Positions 1-11,765 of a stretch of DNA of 64,000 nucleotides are shown here, one piece after another. Origin of the DNA: Golubevia sp. BC0850 (Eukaryota > Basidiomycota > Exobasidiomycetes > Golubeviales > Golubeviaceae). The notes under the pieces were generated by a model. That model had not been told where the DNA came from, ran no database searches, and saw only the letters and a list, made by a program, of their open reading frames with translations. The position numbers and the translations under genes were made by a program. The stretch covers positions 1,550,001 to 1,614,000 of the forward strand of contig JAAVVG010000002.1 of the NCBI GenBank assembly GCA_012976225.1. The letters run 5' to 3'. Numbering within the stretch: position 1 is the stretch's first letter; each line of letters starts with the position of its first letter.

Positions 1-2374
1 GCAACTACCGTGCTCCTGGTTCCGTTGCCCTGCACGCCATATAGTTCTTTGTTGTGCACTCACTTAGGGTTTAAAAAAAGCTAAGGGTGTGGGAGCAAGG
101 CAGGACCGAAACTGAATTGAACTCTACTTTCGTTAGGTTGAGGTCAAGCTATTAAGCTCGTGAAATGTGATTATTAAAGCGAGAGCTGCAACTGAGTTGG
201 AGCTTTGAATTTGAAGTTTGAAGTTTGTCGGCTTGAGGCTTGAGAGTAAATTGGCGAGAGGTTGAGGTTTGACGAGTCGGGGAGAGTTGAGATTGAAGTT
301 TAAAATCTAAAAGCAATTAGACAAATTTGTACCCAGAGTTGTGGGATTTTCGAAGAAAAGTAAAATTGATGAAGGGGGTGATGGGTTAGGGGAAGGAAAG
401 AATGGACCCAGAAAGAGCAGATCGTTTGAAACGTGGCACGTGGTGCGCGCCGTGTTCCGGGCACAGCGGGCAGGCAGCATTGGAGGTTGAACCTACTTGG
501 AATTCGAAGCTGTGAAGTTCGTATAGACGAGAGTTTTGAAATCTAGAATCTGAAAGGCATAGAGATCCAAAAGATGCAAAGATGAGTTCATAGGGGAGGT
601 GCAAGAAAGGGAACTGCTCGCTATGACCGACTTATGGACTCTCGACCTGTTTCGGGTCGTTTTTAAACCGTAAAAACATCAAAGGGAGATGCTTATTTGC
701 TTATTTCTAGACGTGGCAATCCCTTCTCGAGCCTTCATCTCTTCTGATGAACCTTCCAGAGATGTCTTGCTTGTCAAGAAGCTGAGGAAGTGTTGTGATG
801 ATTTTGTGCGACCACCTTTTTTCTCGGTCATTGTTTGAAGATCTCCTTATGCTTTGGCTCTTAGTGAGCTGACATGATCAACAGGATTTGTGATCTGTTT
901 CCTCATGAATCGGTTGACTTTGTGAAATGATACGACAACCAAAGTGAAAGGAAGCCCCTGGTTGTTGACTGAGAAGAAGGCAACACAAGGGTCCGGAGAG
1001 AACAAGCTTTCCGTTTCGAAAAGCACGAGTAGTTTTTGATTTAGAGCATAGTAAGAGATCCTCCTCATCTGACCTAGAGAAGCACAGAGCAGATTCCAGA
1101 TAGCTCTTGGGAGCGGCCGTGAGAACGGGTGGGTGGCGAAGTGAGGTGAAAGAGAGTTGACTCAGGGCGACAGTCTTTCGAGCAAAAAGTTGTCTGCAAA
1201 GACCTTCAATCTCTAGTTAGTAGGTGTAAGATCGAACGTCTCATAGATATAGCTGGTGGAGTAGCAGAGAATAACGAGAAAGGTGTTGGCCCGCGACGTT
1301 CCAGGGGTGGCGGTCATCGTCAAGTAGGAGACTTCGCTTCAATCGGAAGGCAACTGGAACTGATGTAGCTCATGAAAAACAGAGTTCTCTTTGTTTTCAT
1401 GATAGCCCCCTACACTCGGAAGAAGAGGTCTAATCACCCAGTGACCTCTCTGCAGTCTTGGAGTTACGAAAAGGCTCGCAACCTCTCTCTTCGATCTTGC
1501 ATCCTCTTTGAAGTGTACATATCGACATTTCTTGAACATCAATTGCTTAGTCTATCTGGGGAAACAAAACCCTCTTCAAGAGCCGTGGGCGATCCTTTGA
1601 CACGGGACCGCTTGGAACTCAGAGAGTTCCAACACTTCGCTCGTCTTGCTGTGCACAGATGTTCCTCCTGCCAAATTTCTAAGAAAAGAACTAGTCGAAA
1701 CGTTGAATGGGTCAAAAAGAAAGTGGAGCGGGACGACGAGGGAAGATCGTGGATGTTGTCATCATTTCCTCGAAGGAGTCGAGATCTCCTTGAAGACTCC
1801 GTCCCTTGTGCCTTGGTCCTAGGTACAGAGAGACAGGTCCTCCCCGGTCAAGGATTCCATATTCAGGGTGTAGATCCAAAAGTTGGTATAAATACATGTG
1901 TACTTCTTCTCTTCCCTCCTCGTTTGTCCCTTCCTTACTTCTTCTCCCCAAGGGAGAGGGAAGAAACAACCAAATCGCGGCGGAGATGAGAGAATTCATT
2001 TTCAGTTCTCTCTTCTCCTCCTTCTATCCTCTTCTTCTCTCCTTCTCGATCCGCAAGACTCAGAGAATAGAAGACAGTAGAAGCTCTGTCAAGCACAAGA
2101 AAGAAGAAACGTTCGAGGGTCGAATTGGGATTGAAGCAAGTGCCTCATTCTCTTCAAGCGGAATAAGATCACCTCACCCTCTTGCTCTTTACTACTCCCA
2201 CACCCATCCATCAAATCGATAACATAATTGGACTCTGCAAATAGCAGCAAAAGGGATCAAGAACTTGGATCTACGTCACTCTCATCCGCTAAAGAGCAGC
2301 TTTCCTTCTTCCAACTGTGCCCTGCTCGCTTTTAATCTAGCTAGTCTCAACTTCTTTCCACCCACATTTGAATC
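1..2374. other. Left intergenic region and leader of the C2H2 gene
   Basis: No gene could be supported here. The open frames are short, overlap on both strands and show no recognisable domain. The first 350 bases are rich in near-repeats of TTGAAGTTTGA-like words. From about 1900 onwards the + strand becomes CT-rich, as expected of a fungal core promoter and 5' leader, and a TATA-like element lies at 1887-1894. The last part probably belongs to the promoter and long leader of the gene starting at 2375. Confidence 0.5.
1887..1894 (+). promoter_or_regulatory. TATA-like box (TATAAATA)
   Basis: TATAAATA followed by a CT-rich tract. It lies about 480 bp before the C2H2 gene's ATG, so it would imply a long 5' leader. 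The only support is the match and the pyrimidine-rich sequence downstream. Confidence 0.35.
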
Positions 2375-5300
2375 ATGTCAATGCAGGGAGGTCAAGGGTT
2401 TCATCCCCAACTCAACTCAAGTCCTTCTTATTCAAACTTCCCAAACCTGCCACCTCATCACAATCAATCATTTCATCCAGTTCATCATCATCATCAGCCA
2501 TCCCCACCACTCCCTCATCATCAACCTGGAGTAGGAGGACCAGGACCAGGACCAAGTCCTAATCATCTTCAATTACAGCATCAACTTCCTATGCACCTTC
2601 CTCATCAATCACAACAATCTCAACCTTTTCAATTCGATCATAACCGACCAGCTCACTTCCAGCACCATCTAATGATGAATGACCAGCATGCCCATCCTCA
2701 ATTTCAACCTCCAGTTCCGACTTTACCTCAAAATCAACACCAATCTTTCTTTTATCCTCACAATCCAAACGTTTATCATCATCCTCCTCCACAAGATCCG
2801 AATCAGCATCAGCATCAGCATCCTCTTCCTCCCTATCATCATTCTCAAGCTCCTCATCCTCATCAAATGCCTCAGAATCAACCAGTTGCTGGAAGGAAAC
2901 GAAGTGGTGCTTCAGATCAATCAACCACGGAAAAGAAGAAAGCGAAAGTCACTCCGAAATTGGAGAAGGCTTCTGACCCTTCTCTGCCTTCTGGTCTAGG
3001 TGGTACGGAAAATCAGGGTACTGTCACGGTGTTTCAATGCGCTGGGTATGGGGATTGTCAGATGACTTTCACTAGAAGTGAACATTTAGCTAGACATATT
3101 AGGTGAGTTGAACAGGAGGAGAGAGTGGGAAAGGGGAACTCGTAAAGGGAGGTGGAGAGATCGTCCAATCTTCGTCCAAAGCATGCAGCTGGGAACCCTT
3201 GAGATTGGTGTCCAGAACTTCGATTTTCGATGGGAATCAAGTTGGCTCATCTTCTTAGATCTAAGGCACGAGTCGAGACACGTTGCTCTCCCAAATTGGG
3301 GGCCAGAAGATTGCGAGGAAAAGGCGGATAACAGAGCGAGGGACTGAGGGAGGAAAGAGCGGACTGAAACAAAAACAGCAAGGGTGATGTGCAGTCTCCT
3401 TTTCGGCTTGGAAAAGATGAAAATAGACCACGCAGATGTAAAGTCGAGTGGTGTGCTTCTTCGAAGCTGAAACGCTGACATTGTCTCTTCCCCCACTCTT
3501 CTTCTCGCGCCACCTTCGTAGGAAGCACACTGGTGAAAGACCTTTCAATTGTCATTGTGGGAAAGCATTCTCTCGTCTCGACAACCTCAGACAGCATGCA
3601 AACACAGTCCACGTCGACCAGCCAGCTGAAAATGAGACAACGCTCGCGAGGCTCTCTGCTCTCCACGCTCAACTCGCAGCCAGCGCTGCTCAATCTCAAC
3701 ATGCTCACACTACAGTCATGCCGAGAGCAGCTGCAGATGCTTTGGTTCAGGCTAGTGCAGAAGCAAGTGGAAGGAAGAGGAAACCAGTGACAGCTAAGAA
3801 GCAACCAGCCACTCCGAAGCAGGAGAGGAAGAAAGGACCAGCGCCTCAAAGGAAATCAAGCGGAGCTACTTCTCTAGGAGACTCTTCAAGTTCAAGAAGA
3901 CCTTCTAACAATCAGCAATCCACTCCAATGTCTCATCCTGAAGAACACTACTCTTACGCTGGAAGTGTAACTGGAGCTGGAGAAGAGCATTATCCATCTC
4001 CTTACAACGGCCATCCTCCAAGTTGGCATGCCTCTCATCCGACAGAATCTTACTACGGTACTCCAAGAGAGCATGGAAGTGGAAGTGGAAGCGGAGGCGT
4101 TCCTTCTTTCAGAAACAGCTACGACTCGAATGGAGGACCCTCTGCTCTACCTGCCTACTTTCATCCTTCCTCGGATTCTCATTCTCAAAATCAAGGAGCT
4201 GGTCCATACTACGCCTACGACACTCAATCTCATTCGTCGCTACCTCAACATCAGCTTCAGCATCATTTCTCTCAATCTCAATACGAACATCAACACCAGC
4301 AGCATTCTCATTCTCGACCCCCTCCAGATCAGTATCCTCCCTCGCCAGGCTACGATCAATACTCATCCAACAATCCGGATGGGCCACCTGGTCATCATCA
4401 ATACAATCAGTCTCATCCTCTGCAATCTGCTCTCACTTCAAGGTACGGGAACCCGAATGATGCGACTCAAAGCTCTGGACGAGACGACACGATGGAGTTC
4501 TCTGAGAGCTACTATCCTCCACAAAATTCACATTACGCAACTCCAGGATCAGGATCAGGTTCCGGAGCTAGTCCCTCTGGATCATTCGCTGCAGGAAGTC
4601 AACAGCCTTCTTCGTCCAGCTTCCAGAGTACTCTTTCGGCCCATCTCCAAATGAGAACTCCGACCATGTCTAGGAAGAGTCTGCCTCTGAAGGATTCTCC
4701 TCCGCCACCCTCTTCAATCTTGGCAAACTCTCCAGATCTTCCTCTACCAGGACACGATAGACCAATCTTACCACCATTGGCCTCGATCTCTAGACCTGGA
4801 ACTGCTGGAGGAGGAGTTTCAACCTCTGCAAGCAGCTTCTCTCTGCTCGCTGCTGCTGGAAATGAGGATAGGAGACCTTCGATTGGATTGGGCAGTCTTG
4901 GATTAGGATCGATCGGTAGAGGAAGTATCGATGGAGCTAGAGTTAGCTTCGACGCCGGATCTTCTCAAGGCGCTGGAGGTCAAGTCCTACCCAGCATTGG
5001 AGCCCATCTATCGGCTTCTGACGGAGAAGCAGGAGATCGAAGGCCGTTCTCTTCTCCTGCCGTCAGACCGAATGGACCAGGTTTGGCTCCGATCTCGTTA
5101 GAGGTCGCCGATTCTTCTGGCTCTTCCCTGCCGGAAAGTCTGAGAAGCAGTTCAATCAGTGGAGTCTCAGGTTCAGCAGCTAGGCTCAGAGGGAACATGG
5201 CTGATTCTTCTTCAAGCGGCGTCGGTGCTGGAGTAGCTAAATTGGGAGAAAGTGGAGGAAGCAGACCGAACACCACTGGAGGCTCGAAACCTGGCTCTTC

Positions 5301-6297
5301 AGTTTTGGCAAGCATGGCAGCTACAGTGAACGAGAGACTATCAAGACCTACCTCGTCATCTCGTCTGACTGCTATTTCACACTTTGAGGAAGGAATGAAG
5401 GCACCTCAAATTTCGGCTGTCAGAACCGAAGGAAATCAAACAGACGTCAAGGTATCTCCTCCTTCGAGTTCCTCTCCTTTTATGTTTCAGCCTCCGCCTC
5501 TGCCTGGTCTAAATGGAGTCAGCTGGAATACAGCAAGTCCTTTCGGAAACGGTTCCGCAGCCAGGCCCCCTTCATCCTCTAAGTTAAATGGGGGAGGATT
5601 CCTAACTAGAAGAAGAGGATCAGAAGACTTAGGGAGACTTGGAACTGTTGAAGATGGGAAACCAAGACCAGGTAGCTCTTCTGCGGCTGGAACTCCAAGA
5701 GACGACGACATGAATGGAAACGATCTGCTAAGATCAAGACCTCTCACAAGTGGAGACAGCTCGATTCCTTCCAAGTTCGGAAACTCCTCTAGATCAATCT
5801 CTAGTAGACAAGGAATCAAGAGAGAAGAGGAAGACGAAGACGATTTCTTCCCACCTCCTCCCTCTGGTGCTGGCTTGGATTCAAGAAGAGTCTCAATCGC
5901 CAGTTTGATGAATGATGATAGGGAAAATCAAGGTCACTCTGGTAGATTGAGTATCAGTGGCATTACTGGTTGGACAAATTCAACTTCAAGGCCTGGGACC
6001 TCTTCAAATTTCAATTCTTTCTCTTTTAGTTCAAGTCTCAATCATCTTGGAAATAGAGAGAAGAAATCCTCAGATTCTATTCCTACTATGGCAGAATTGG
6101 AAAGGGAAAGAGAAAGAGAAGAAGTTGAAAGTGCCAATGGAAGAAGAAACAGCTCTGCACCTCCTGTGCCTGTCCTGGCGGATCACAAGAAGGAACTCAA
6201 TCACGAGGACTCAGACTCCCAGCAGTCTAGTTCGAATTCGCAAGAACCAGCTGCTCAAGAGCTCGATCCGCTTCAAGCCGAAGAAAAGAGTGCTTAG
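2375..6297 (+). CDS. C2H2 zinc-finger transcription factor, two fingers
   Basis: Two exons, 2375-3102 and 3522-6297, join in phase 2 across a 419-nt intron to give about 1167 residues. The intron falls in the linker between two adjacent C2H2 fingers: the first (about residues 220-241) ends SEHLARHIR and exon 2 resumes KHTGERPF, then [16 protein letters not shown]. This finger pair with its TGERPF linker resembles fungal regulators of the Rgm1/Usv1/Com2 and Adr1 kind, so nuclear DNA binding is expected. The N-terminus is His/Gln/Pro-rich. The long C-terminal part is Ser/Gly/Pro-rich and disordered, with SRRxS-type phosphosite-like runs and an acidic patch [11 protein letters not shown]. Targets cannot be inferred. 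The ATG at 2375 is preceded by in-frame low-complexity sequence with no better start. The intron is long for this window, and its length deserves an RNA check. Confidence 0.88.
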
Positions 6298-7384
6298 GAA
6301 TGAAAAAGTAGGGGCAGTTTCTTCTTCATTTTACATTCAAGATCCGTAAAGGCAAATCAAATGCTAAGGTCGTTTCACCTGGCTAGCAGATCTAGCCTCT
6401 CGGGAAACCATCAAAAATCCTAACCTCAACCAACAACCACAAACCAAATTTTGCTTCTCAACTCACTCATCAAACCACCATACATCCAACCATCATCCAA
6501 GATTTGATTTAATGCATATTTCTCCTAATATCCTCTATGTGATGCCTTCCATCCAAACCGAGTTTCCCCTTCACAAGTTCCATTTCTCTTTCAACATGTT
6601 CTATTTTCTGTATCGACCACGACTCGCACTTCCTACGTTTTCTTTTCTCCCGCTCGCATTTGCTTCCCACTTATTATTCTTTGACCGCTCTTTTCTTTGT
6701 ATCTGCACAATCGCGGATAGTGTATTCAAACCTTTTCCGTCTTCTAGCGAACCCTCACGCCTCACACGCAGCTTCTTCTTCCAGCTCAAGCGGCTCAAGT
6801 CCATGTCCCTTTTCGATCGAGTCAGCCTCAGTCAGATCCAGCCCCAGCCTCAGTCAGAGAAAGAAGACAGAGTGCAAATCCAAAGAGCGGATCATCTCAC
6901 ACAGCCTCATGATCAAATTCGCAGCCCCTCACATCCTCACATCTCCTTCAGTTTTGAAGGTTCATCACGTTCATCAAAGGGTCTTGTAAGACCCCTCACC
7001 GGGAGGGCTACCCAAGATCACAGGCCTGTCTCTCTTACCCTCCAACTAACCCCATGGAAGTATGTAGGGACCTCCAAGATCTCAGAGGTCGAACCTAGTG
7101 GCCTAAAGTGTCGTGCAGAAAAGGGGTAGCTACGTGGCTTTAGACACCATGCGTCATCCTTCGTGTCTCCCTCGAAGGGTTCGATTCTAGATTGAATGAG
7201 TCAATTCAATTCTGGGATGCGATCGAACTGAAGCAGGTTGAGATGGATCGATTCTAATCACCCTTATCCTCAACTGGACAGTCGAAAAGGTATAAAAAGA
7301 GCCACAAATTCGTCACGATCTGTCTTTCCTCATCTTCTCGTCTTTCTCCATCTTAATACTCAGAGCTTCAAGTCGCCACCAACT
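6298..7384. other. Intergenic region upstream of the secreted-protein gene
   Basis: No supported gene. The open frames are unlike any family and change frame often. The stretch 6975-7180 is richer in G+C than its surroundings and holds a perfect inverted repeat at 6979-6994 (GGGTCTT, GT loop, AAGACCC) and a second hairpin-capable pair, GACCTC near 7069 and GAGGTC near 7085. A TATA box follows at 7291. Confidence 0.5.
7291..7297 (+). promoter_or_regulatory. TATA box (TATAAAA)
   Basis: TATAAAA 94 bp before the ATG of the small secreted protein, followed by a CT-rich leader. Spacing and context fit a TATA-driven, probably regulated promoter. Confidence 0.6.
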
Positions 7385-8143
7385 ATGCTATCATTCAACT
7401 TCGTTCTCTTCTCTTTGGCTTTGGCACCTCTTGCTCTCGGAAAGCTAAGTCCTAGAGTCTCCAGGTGAGTCTGTTGGGATCGAGCATACTTGTTCCTTCG
7501 CCCAGCAATTCTACCTCTTGCTCATTCTCTCATCTTCTCTCTCTGGTTTTGTTTGATCAGTTGCGACAAACAAGAAATCGACACCATCTGCTCCCCTACA
7601 CCAGACCAGGCCTTGGGGCCTGGACCTTTCGATCTCAAGTTCAAAGCTAGACCATCCACCGACTACATCGAATTGGCGTTCTACAGTGAAGACTTGACCG
7701 TCAAGAATGCTATTAACCAGAGATACTCGACCCTTGAAGCTGGTCGAGATGATGTTTTCAAAGCCAATGAGGTCTATATTCCTTGCGGCATTGAATCAGG
7801 AAAATACATTTTGACTGTGAGTCGGCTTGTTTGAGGTGTTAAGAGAAGAGAAGTGGGTAGGGAGGCAGGTTTCTCGAGCAAATCTCTTCTTCATTCTGAC
7901 TCCCTCATTTATCATGTGATAAGGTTGAGGACAACTACACTGACGAGACAGGTGCACCATCAGGCGTCGCCAAAAACTTCGTGAGTTATAGGTACCATTT
8001 AGACCAGATGCCAGATGGCCAAACACGAAGAAAGTGACCCCCTTTTTCTTTCTCTTGACCAGGGACCTTATTACATTACTTCTGATCCTAATTCTCCAAA
8101 TTGCATGGTCGTAGACGTCGCCCAAGAGGCCACAGGACCATGA
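7385..8143 (+). CDS. Small secreted cysteine-containing protein
   Basis: Four exons, 7385-7464, 7561-7816, 7924-7980 and 8063-8143, join in frame to give 157 residues. Residues 1-19 form a classic signal peptide (MLSFNFVLFSLALAPLALG), so secretion is likely. The mature part of about 138 residues has four cysteines (near SCDK, TICS, IPCG and PNCM), enough for two disulfides, and no membrane segment. The alternating hydrophobic pattern (YIELAFYSEDL, KYILTVED) suggests a small beta-sandwich. I do not recognise a family. Size, cysteines and the TATA-bearing promoter match small secreted fungal proteins with cell-wall or host-interface roles, but that is inference. The gene stands alone, tail to tail with the DUF4097-like gene. 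Confidence 0.8.
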
Positions 8144-9422
8144 TTGTAGACGACCGGTGAATCATATGATCTTTCCAATCAAGCCTCTTCATCGTTACCC
8201 TTTGGCAACGTCGAGATTCTCTCCGGTTTTCTTGTTCAAAAAATCGAGTTCTTTTCAATCTTGAAGCCCCTCTTTTTGTGTCTCTACAACCCCTCACCCA
8301 GAATCTTCTCTCGTGCTGGGCGCCGACTCCTCGATGCCCCAATTTCATTCATCGGAGATTAAAAGGAGAGGTCGAAAAAAAGCATCTGTTCATCTGCTTT
8401 CTCGGTCTTCCTATCCCACTGGCCCGCTTAGATTCCTTGATTGTCCTTCGAGAATTAATGTCAACTCTTTTACATTTTTCAGAATGCGTTTCGCCTACTC
8501 CTTTCTCCTACACCATCTCTGCTTCTGATTCAATCAATGTCTGGACCCAATTAATGTTTCTTTACTGACTTTGAACACAGAGGTGGTACTGAAGGAGTTT
8601 TAGAGCTCTGTTGTGTCTTTGGATGGAATGGTTGCTTGAAATCTGATGACTTATTGAGCCAGTTCGATGTCGAGTTGCGAAAGGTCTCGCTTCTTTCCCA
8701 GCTTCAAAGGCAGCTAAGAAAAGGAAGTCTTGCTTGAGCAAAAGAACGAAAGAGAACATCGACCGGCTCAGAAGATGCGAGAATGCTCGCCCTTCGCGTA
8801 GCTTTGTACGTTTCTATCTTTACTTCCTACAACTCACTACTCCTTCACTCGAACTTTTCTGACCTCAGAAAATCTCTAATTTTCGATCAATATCTCACTT
8901 CCTCCTGCTTCCATCCATCTCATTCGAAAGTCTCCACGATTCAATGGCCGTGTCACCATATCTCACACGCTTTCTATCGACTCGAGCTCAGCTTGCACCT
9001 CTTGATTAACCACATCCGAGATGTTTCAGGTTCTAACTGAGGAATTTGTTACTTGGGACTGGGAGATGCTGGGTAGTTCAAGAGAGACTTGGAAAAGCAG
9101 ATTCATGGCGGATAAGATTCGAAAGTTGGACTTCCCATCTCGACTCATTCTCATGTTACGGCTTTGTACTTTTATTCTAGCTTTTGGTTCCATCAGTCTG
9201 ATTAGGCGCGAGATAGCTGACGTTTCCAATCACCCATCCTCAACCTTGAATTCCAAAGCCTTTCTAGGTTCTTGAATGGAAGAGCATTCAGTTCGCTCAA
9301 CCAAATGCCTCAAGACACCGTTGAAACAAAACAGGATTGCCATTGGGAACCGGAAACGAAATTTTTCATTACACAAAAGTACAAGATGAAATTCTATGGA
9401 AGACTTGCGAATGACCAAATTC
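8144..9422. other. Convergent intergenic region
   Basis: Lies between the 3' ends of the secreted-protein gene (+) and the DUF4097-like gene (-). Only short open frames without domain likeness or credible splice chains are present. I see no gene, repeat or RNA structure. Confidence 0.5.
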
Positions 9423-10977
9423 CTAAAAGAAGGAAACATTTACATTGGAGCTTGAAGAAGCGACGCTTTTCCCAGCTTTCCCTTTCCCATCCTCCTCCCC
9501 AACTTTGATCAAGACTTTTCCAGTCACTCTTTTCCCATTACTACCCAAAGTTTTGACTTCTTTCTCTTCCAGCTTGTCCTCGTCTTGAATCTCTACCTTC
9601 CCAATCTTGCTCTCCAAGTCAACCTCGCCATGGAACCCTTCTTGATGTCTCAACTTGATAGGTCCCATCTCTGACTTGATCGAACTTCGGAGAGTAATTG
9701 CACTGGAATGATCCAGGTACTCTACCTTAATCTTTCCACTTGAAGAGGTTACTACAACGTTGACAGAATCCTTAATCGGTTTCTCCATTTGAATTTTTGC
9801 TTCGATTGAACCTGAACTAGATCTCAACTTCATTTCTCCATTCAACTCAAAGAGTCCTTCGATCCTCCCCTCGTGGGTGTGAAAGTCAATGGAGTTGGAC
9901 TTTGCCGATTTGAGAGAGATGTTTTTGTGAGTATGAATCTTGAATCTGGATGAAGCGGTGACGAAATCGAGTGAGACGGGTCCATTGATGTTCTCTACGT
10001 TGAGCGAGTTGCATTTCAGAGCCGAGTTCACTTTGATTGAGCCATTCACAGACTTCAGATTGATTGATTCGGGAGAACTTAATCTTGAAAGATTGATGGC
10101 TGAATTAACAGAAGAGACCCTGATTCTGGGAGCTCTTAGCAGCCCGGATGAGGTCACTGAACCGTTTGTCGAAGATATAGATACATTCGAATTGCAGTTA
10201 AGTGACTGGATATGTGAAGATGGAAAGGACCAGGCGAGCTTCAGTGAGAACGTGCATAGAGGAATGTAGCAGTACTCGAGCACTCATTCCTTCACTCACC
10301 TCAACGTCTACGCTCCCGTTCGTACTCTCAATATTGAATTCGTTGAAAAAGACCCTACTCAAATTGCCAACCACGACTGGAAGATTGCTCGATTTGGTAG
10401 TGACCGATTCATTTCCCAATAGAGACGCTTGATCAGGATATTCGACCAAAAGCTCAACGTATGGTTTACTCCCACCAAAACTGTTCATGACGGTAGCTCT
10501 TCTGTAAATGTTTAACCTCTCGTAGACCTTGGATCCTTTGTTCTCTTCAGATATAACCATCTCCTTGAAGGATTTTTCGTCGCGATAATGAATCGTGATC
10601 TGAACCTTGATCTTGGGACGTTCCGCGCCTAGTGGAAAGGTTTGAAAGACCGGAGATGAGGTAGGAGAGACTAAAGGAGAAGTCAGGATGGGCGGATTGG
10701 AGCTAACGTGTTTGATAAGTCCATTGAACTGCCCGGAGCTTGCTTCGATGTGGATCATTGGGACGGAAACCGAAAGCAAGAAGGTGCGATTTCTTTGGAG
10801 AGAGTTCTCATCTCGCGATGATTGGATTGGTTCAGACCACTGAGATGGAGAGTTGAAAGGCTGCAAAAAGGAGATGTAAGGAAAGGAGTTAAGACGCTGC
10901 GCAAACACTCAACACTCAAACTTCTCCTCCTCGTCTCTCTCTCCCTTCTTTTCTGAACTCACTTGTTTCTCGTTCAT
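9423..10977 (-). CDS. DUF4097-like beta-repeat protein
   Basis: Preferred model: exons 10977-10963 (15 nt, MNEKQ), 10860-10300 and 10205-9423, all joined in phase 0, 452 residues. The middle and C-terminal parts show a repeating pattern about every 20-25 residues built on S-x-N-G-S-[IV] and S-S-[SG]-G-[SK]-I (STNGSVDV, SVNGSIKV, NINGPVSL, SSSGSIEA, SSSGKIKV). This is typical of DUF4097, the putative-adhesin family predicted to form a right-handed beta-solenoid. No signal peptide or membrane anchor is seen in this model, so location is open. An alternative first exon, MRRIVLPEGCAL ending at a GTAAGT donor near 11051, would splice in frame onto the 15-nt exon; but the TATAAATA inside that putative intron fits a promoter for the shorter start. 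Function unknown. Confidence 0.68.
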
Positions 10978-11765
10978 CTGGTTGAAAAACGATAGGCTTT
11001 CGTGGGTAATGCGTGATGGAAGAGAAAGAGGAAAAGAAAAGGATATTTATACTTACCAGCGCGCAGCCTTCGGGAAGGACGATCCTTCTCATCCGACGGA
11101 CTCAACTGAACCCCTTAAATCCAGAGGAAGTGAGACTTGCTGAGATGACGGAGGATATGTATAATGTATCCACAGATGCGGAATCTGATTCACTTGAATT
11201 CGTGGAGTGCGGAAACTGTTTCTAAGGTGAAACCATAGAAAAGGCCTGGCCGAGCAGTTGCACGACCATGGACTCGAAACGTCGAAAGGAATGGGACGTC
11301 ACAACATCTCAACTATAAGAAAATCAGCTTCTCGGAAACGGAAATCAGACTACGTACTGGTACTTCCCCATCACAAAGCGGCGATTGTTCAGACTTCAAA
11401 TCGGGATTTTCTTCTTTTACTTTGGAGACTTTTTTTAAACATTTGGGATGGAAAAGTTGGGCAAAAGTGGTCGTGGAATTGGATTTTCTTGTTCGAAAGT
11501 TTTTCTTTGGGTTAAGGAGGGCTGGTGAAAAATCACGAAGATGGGGAAACCAGGGGAGGAACGAAGGCGATTGGGATCGGAGGAGCTTGAGAGAAATTCG
11601 ATCGTCTAGGGGATTTAGATACAGGCGTGACACAGAGATGACATAGCGAGAAAGAATTCATTTCGGATCTTGATCCAAACTTGCTGGAGACTGGAGCTTG
11701 AAGTGAACTTCTTGAAGAGTTGAGGATCAGAAGACTAGAGACGTCGGTGAAGAGGCGTCAACCAT
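10978..11765. other. Intergenic region between the DUF4097-like gene and NAP1
   Basis: Promoter side of the DUF4097-like gene and 3' side of NAP1, both on the - strand. It contains a TATAAATA on the - strand at 11051-11044, about 70 bp before the preferred ATG, and a possible alternative first exon for that gene. No other gene is supported. Confidence 0.45.

Noticed and set aside
1372-2222. Two overlapping + strand frames of 205 and 138 codons
   Set aside because: Low-complexity Ser/Arg-rich translations of CT-rich leader DNA, with a TATA-like box inside.
6512-7129. + strand frame of 205 codons
   Set aside because: No domain, no signal, composition changes along its length; ends within the inverted-repeat region.
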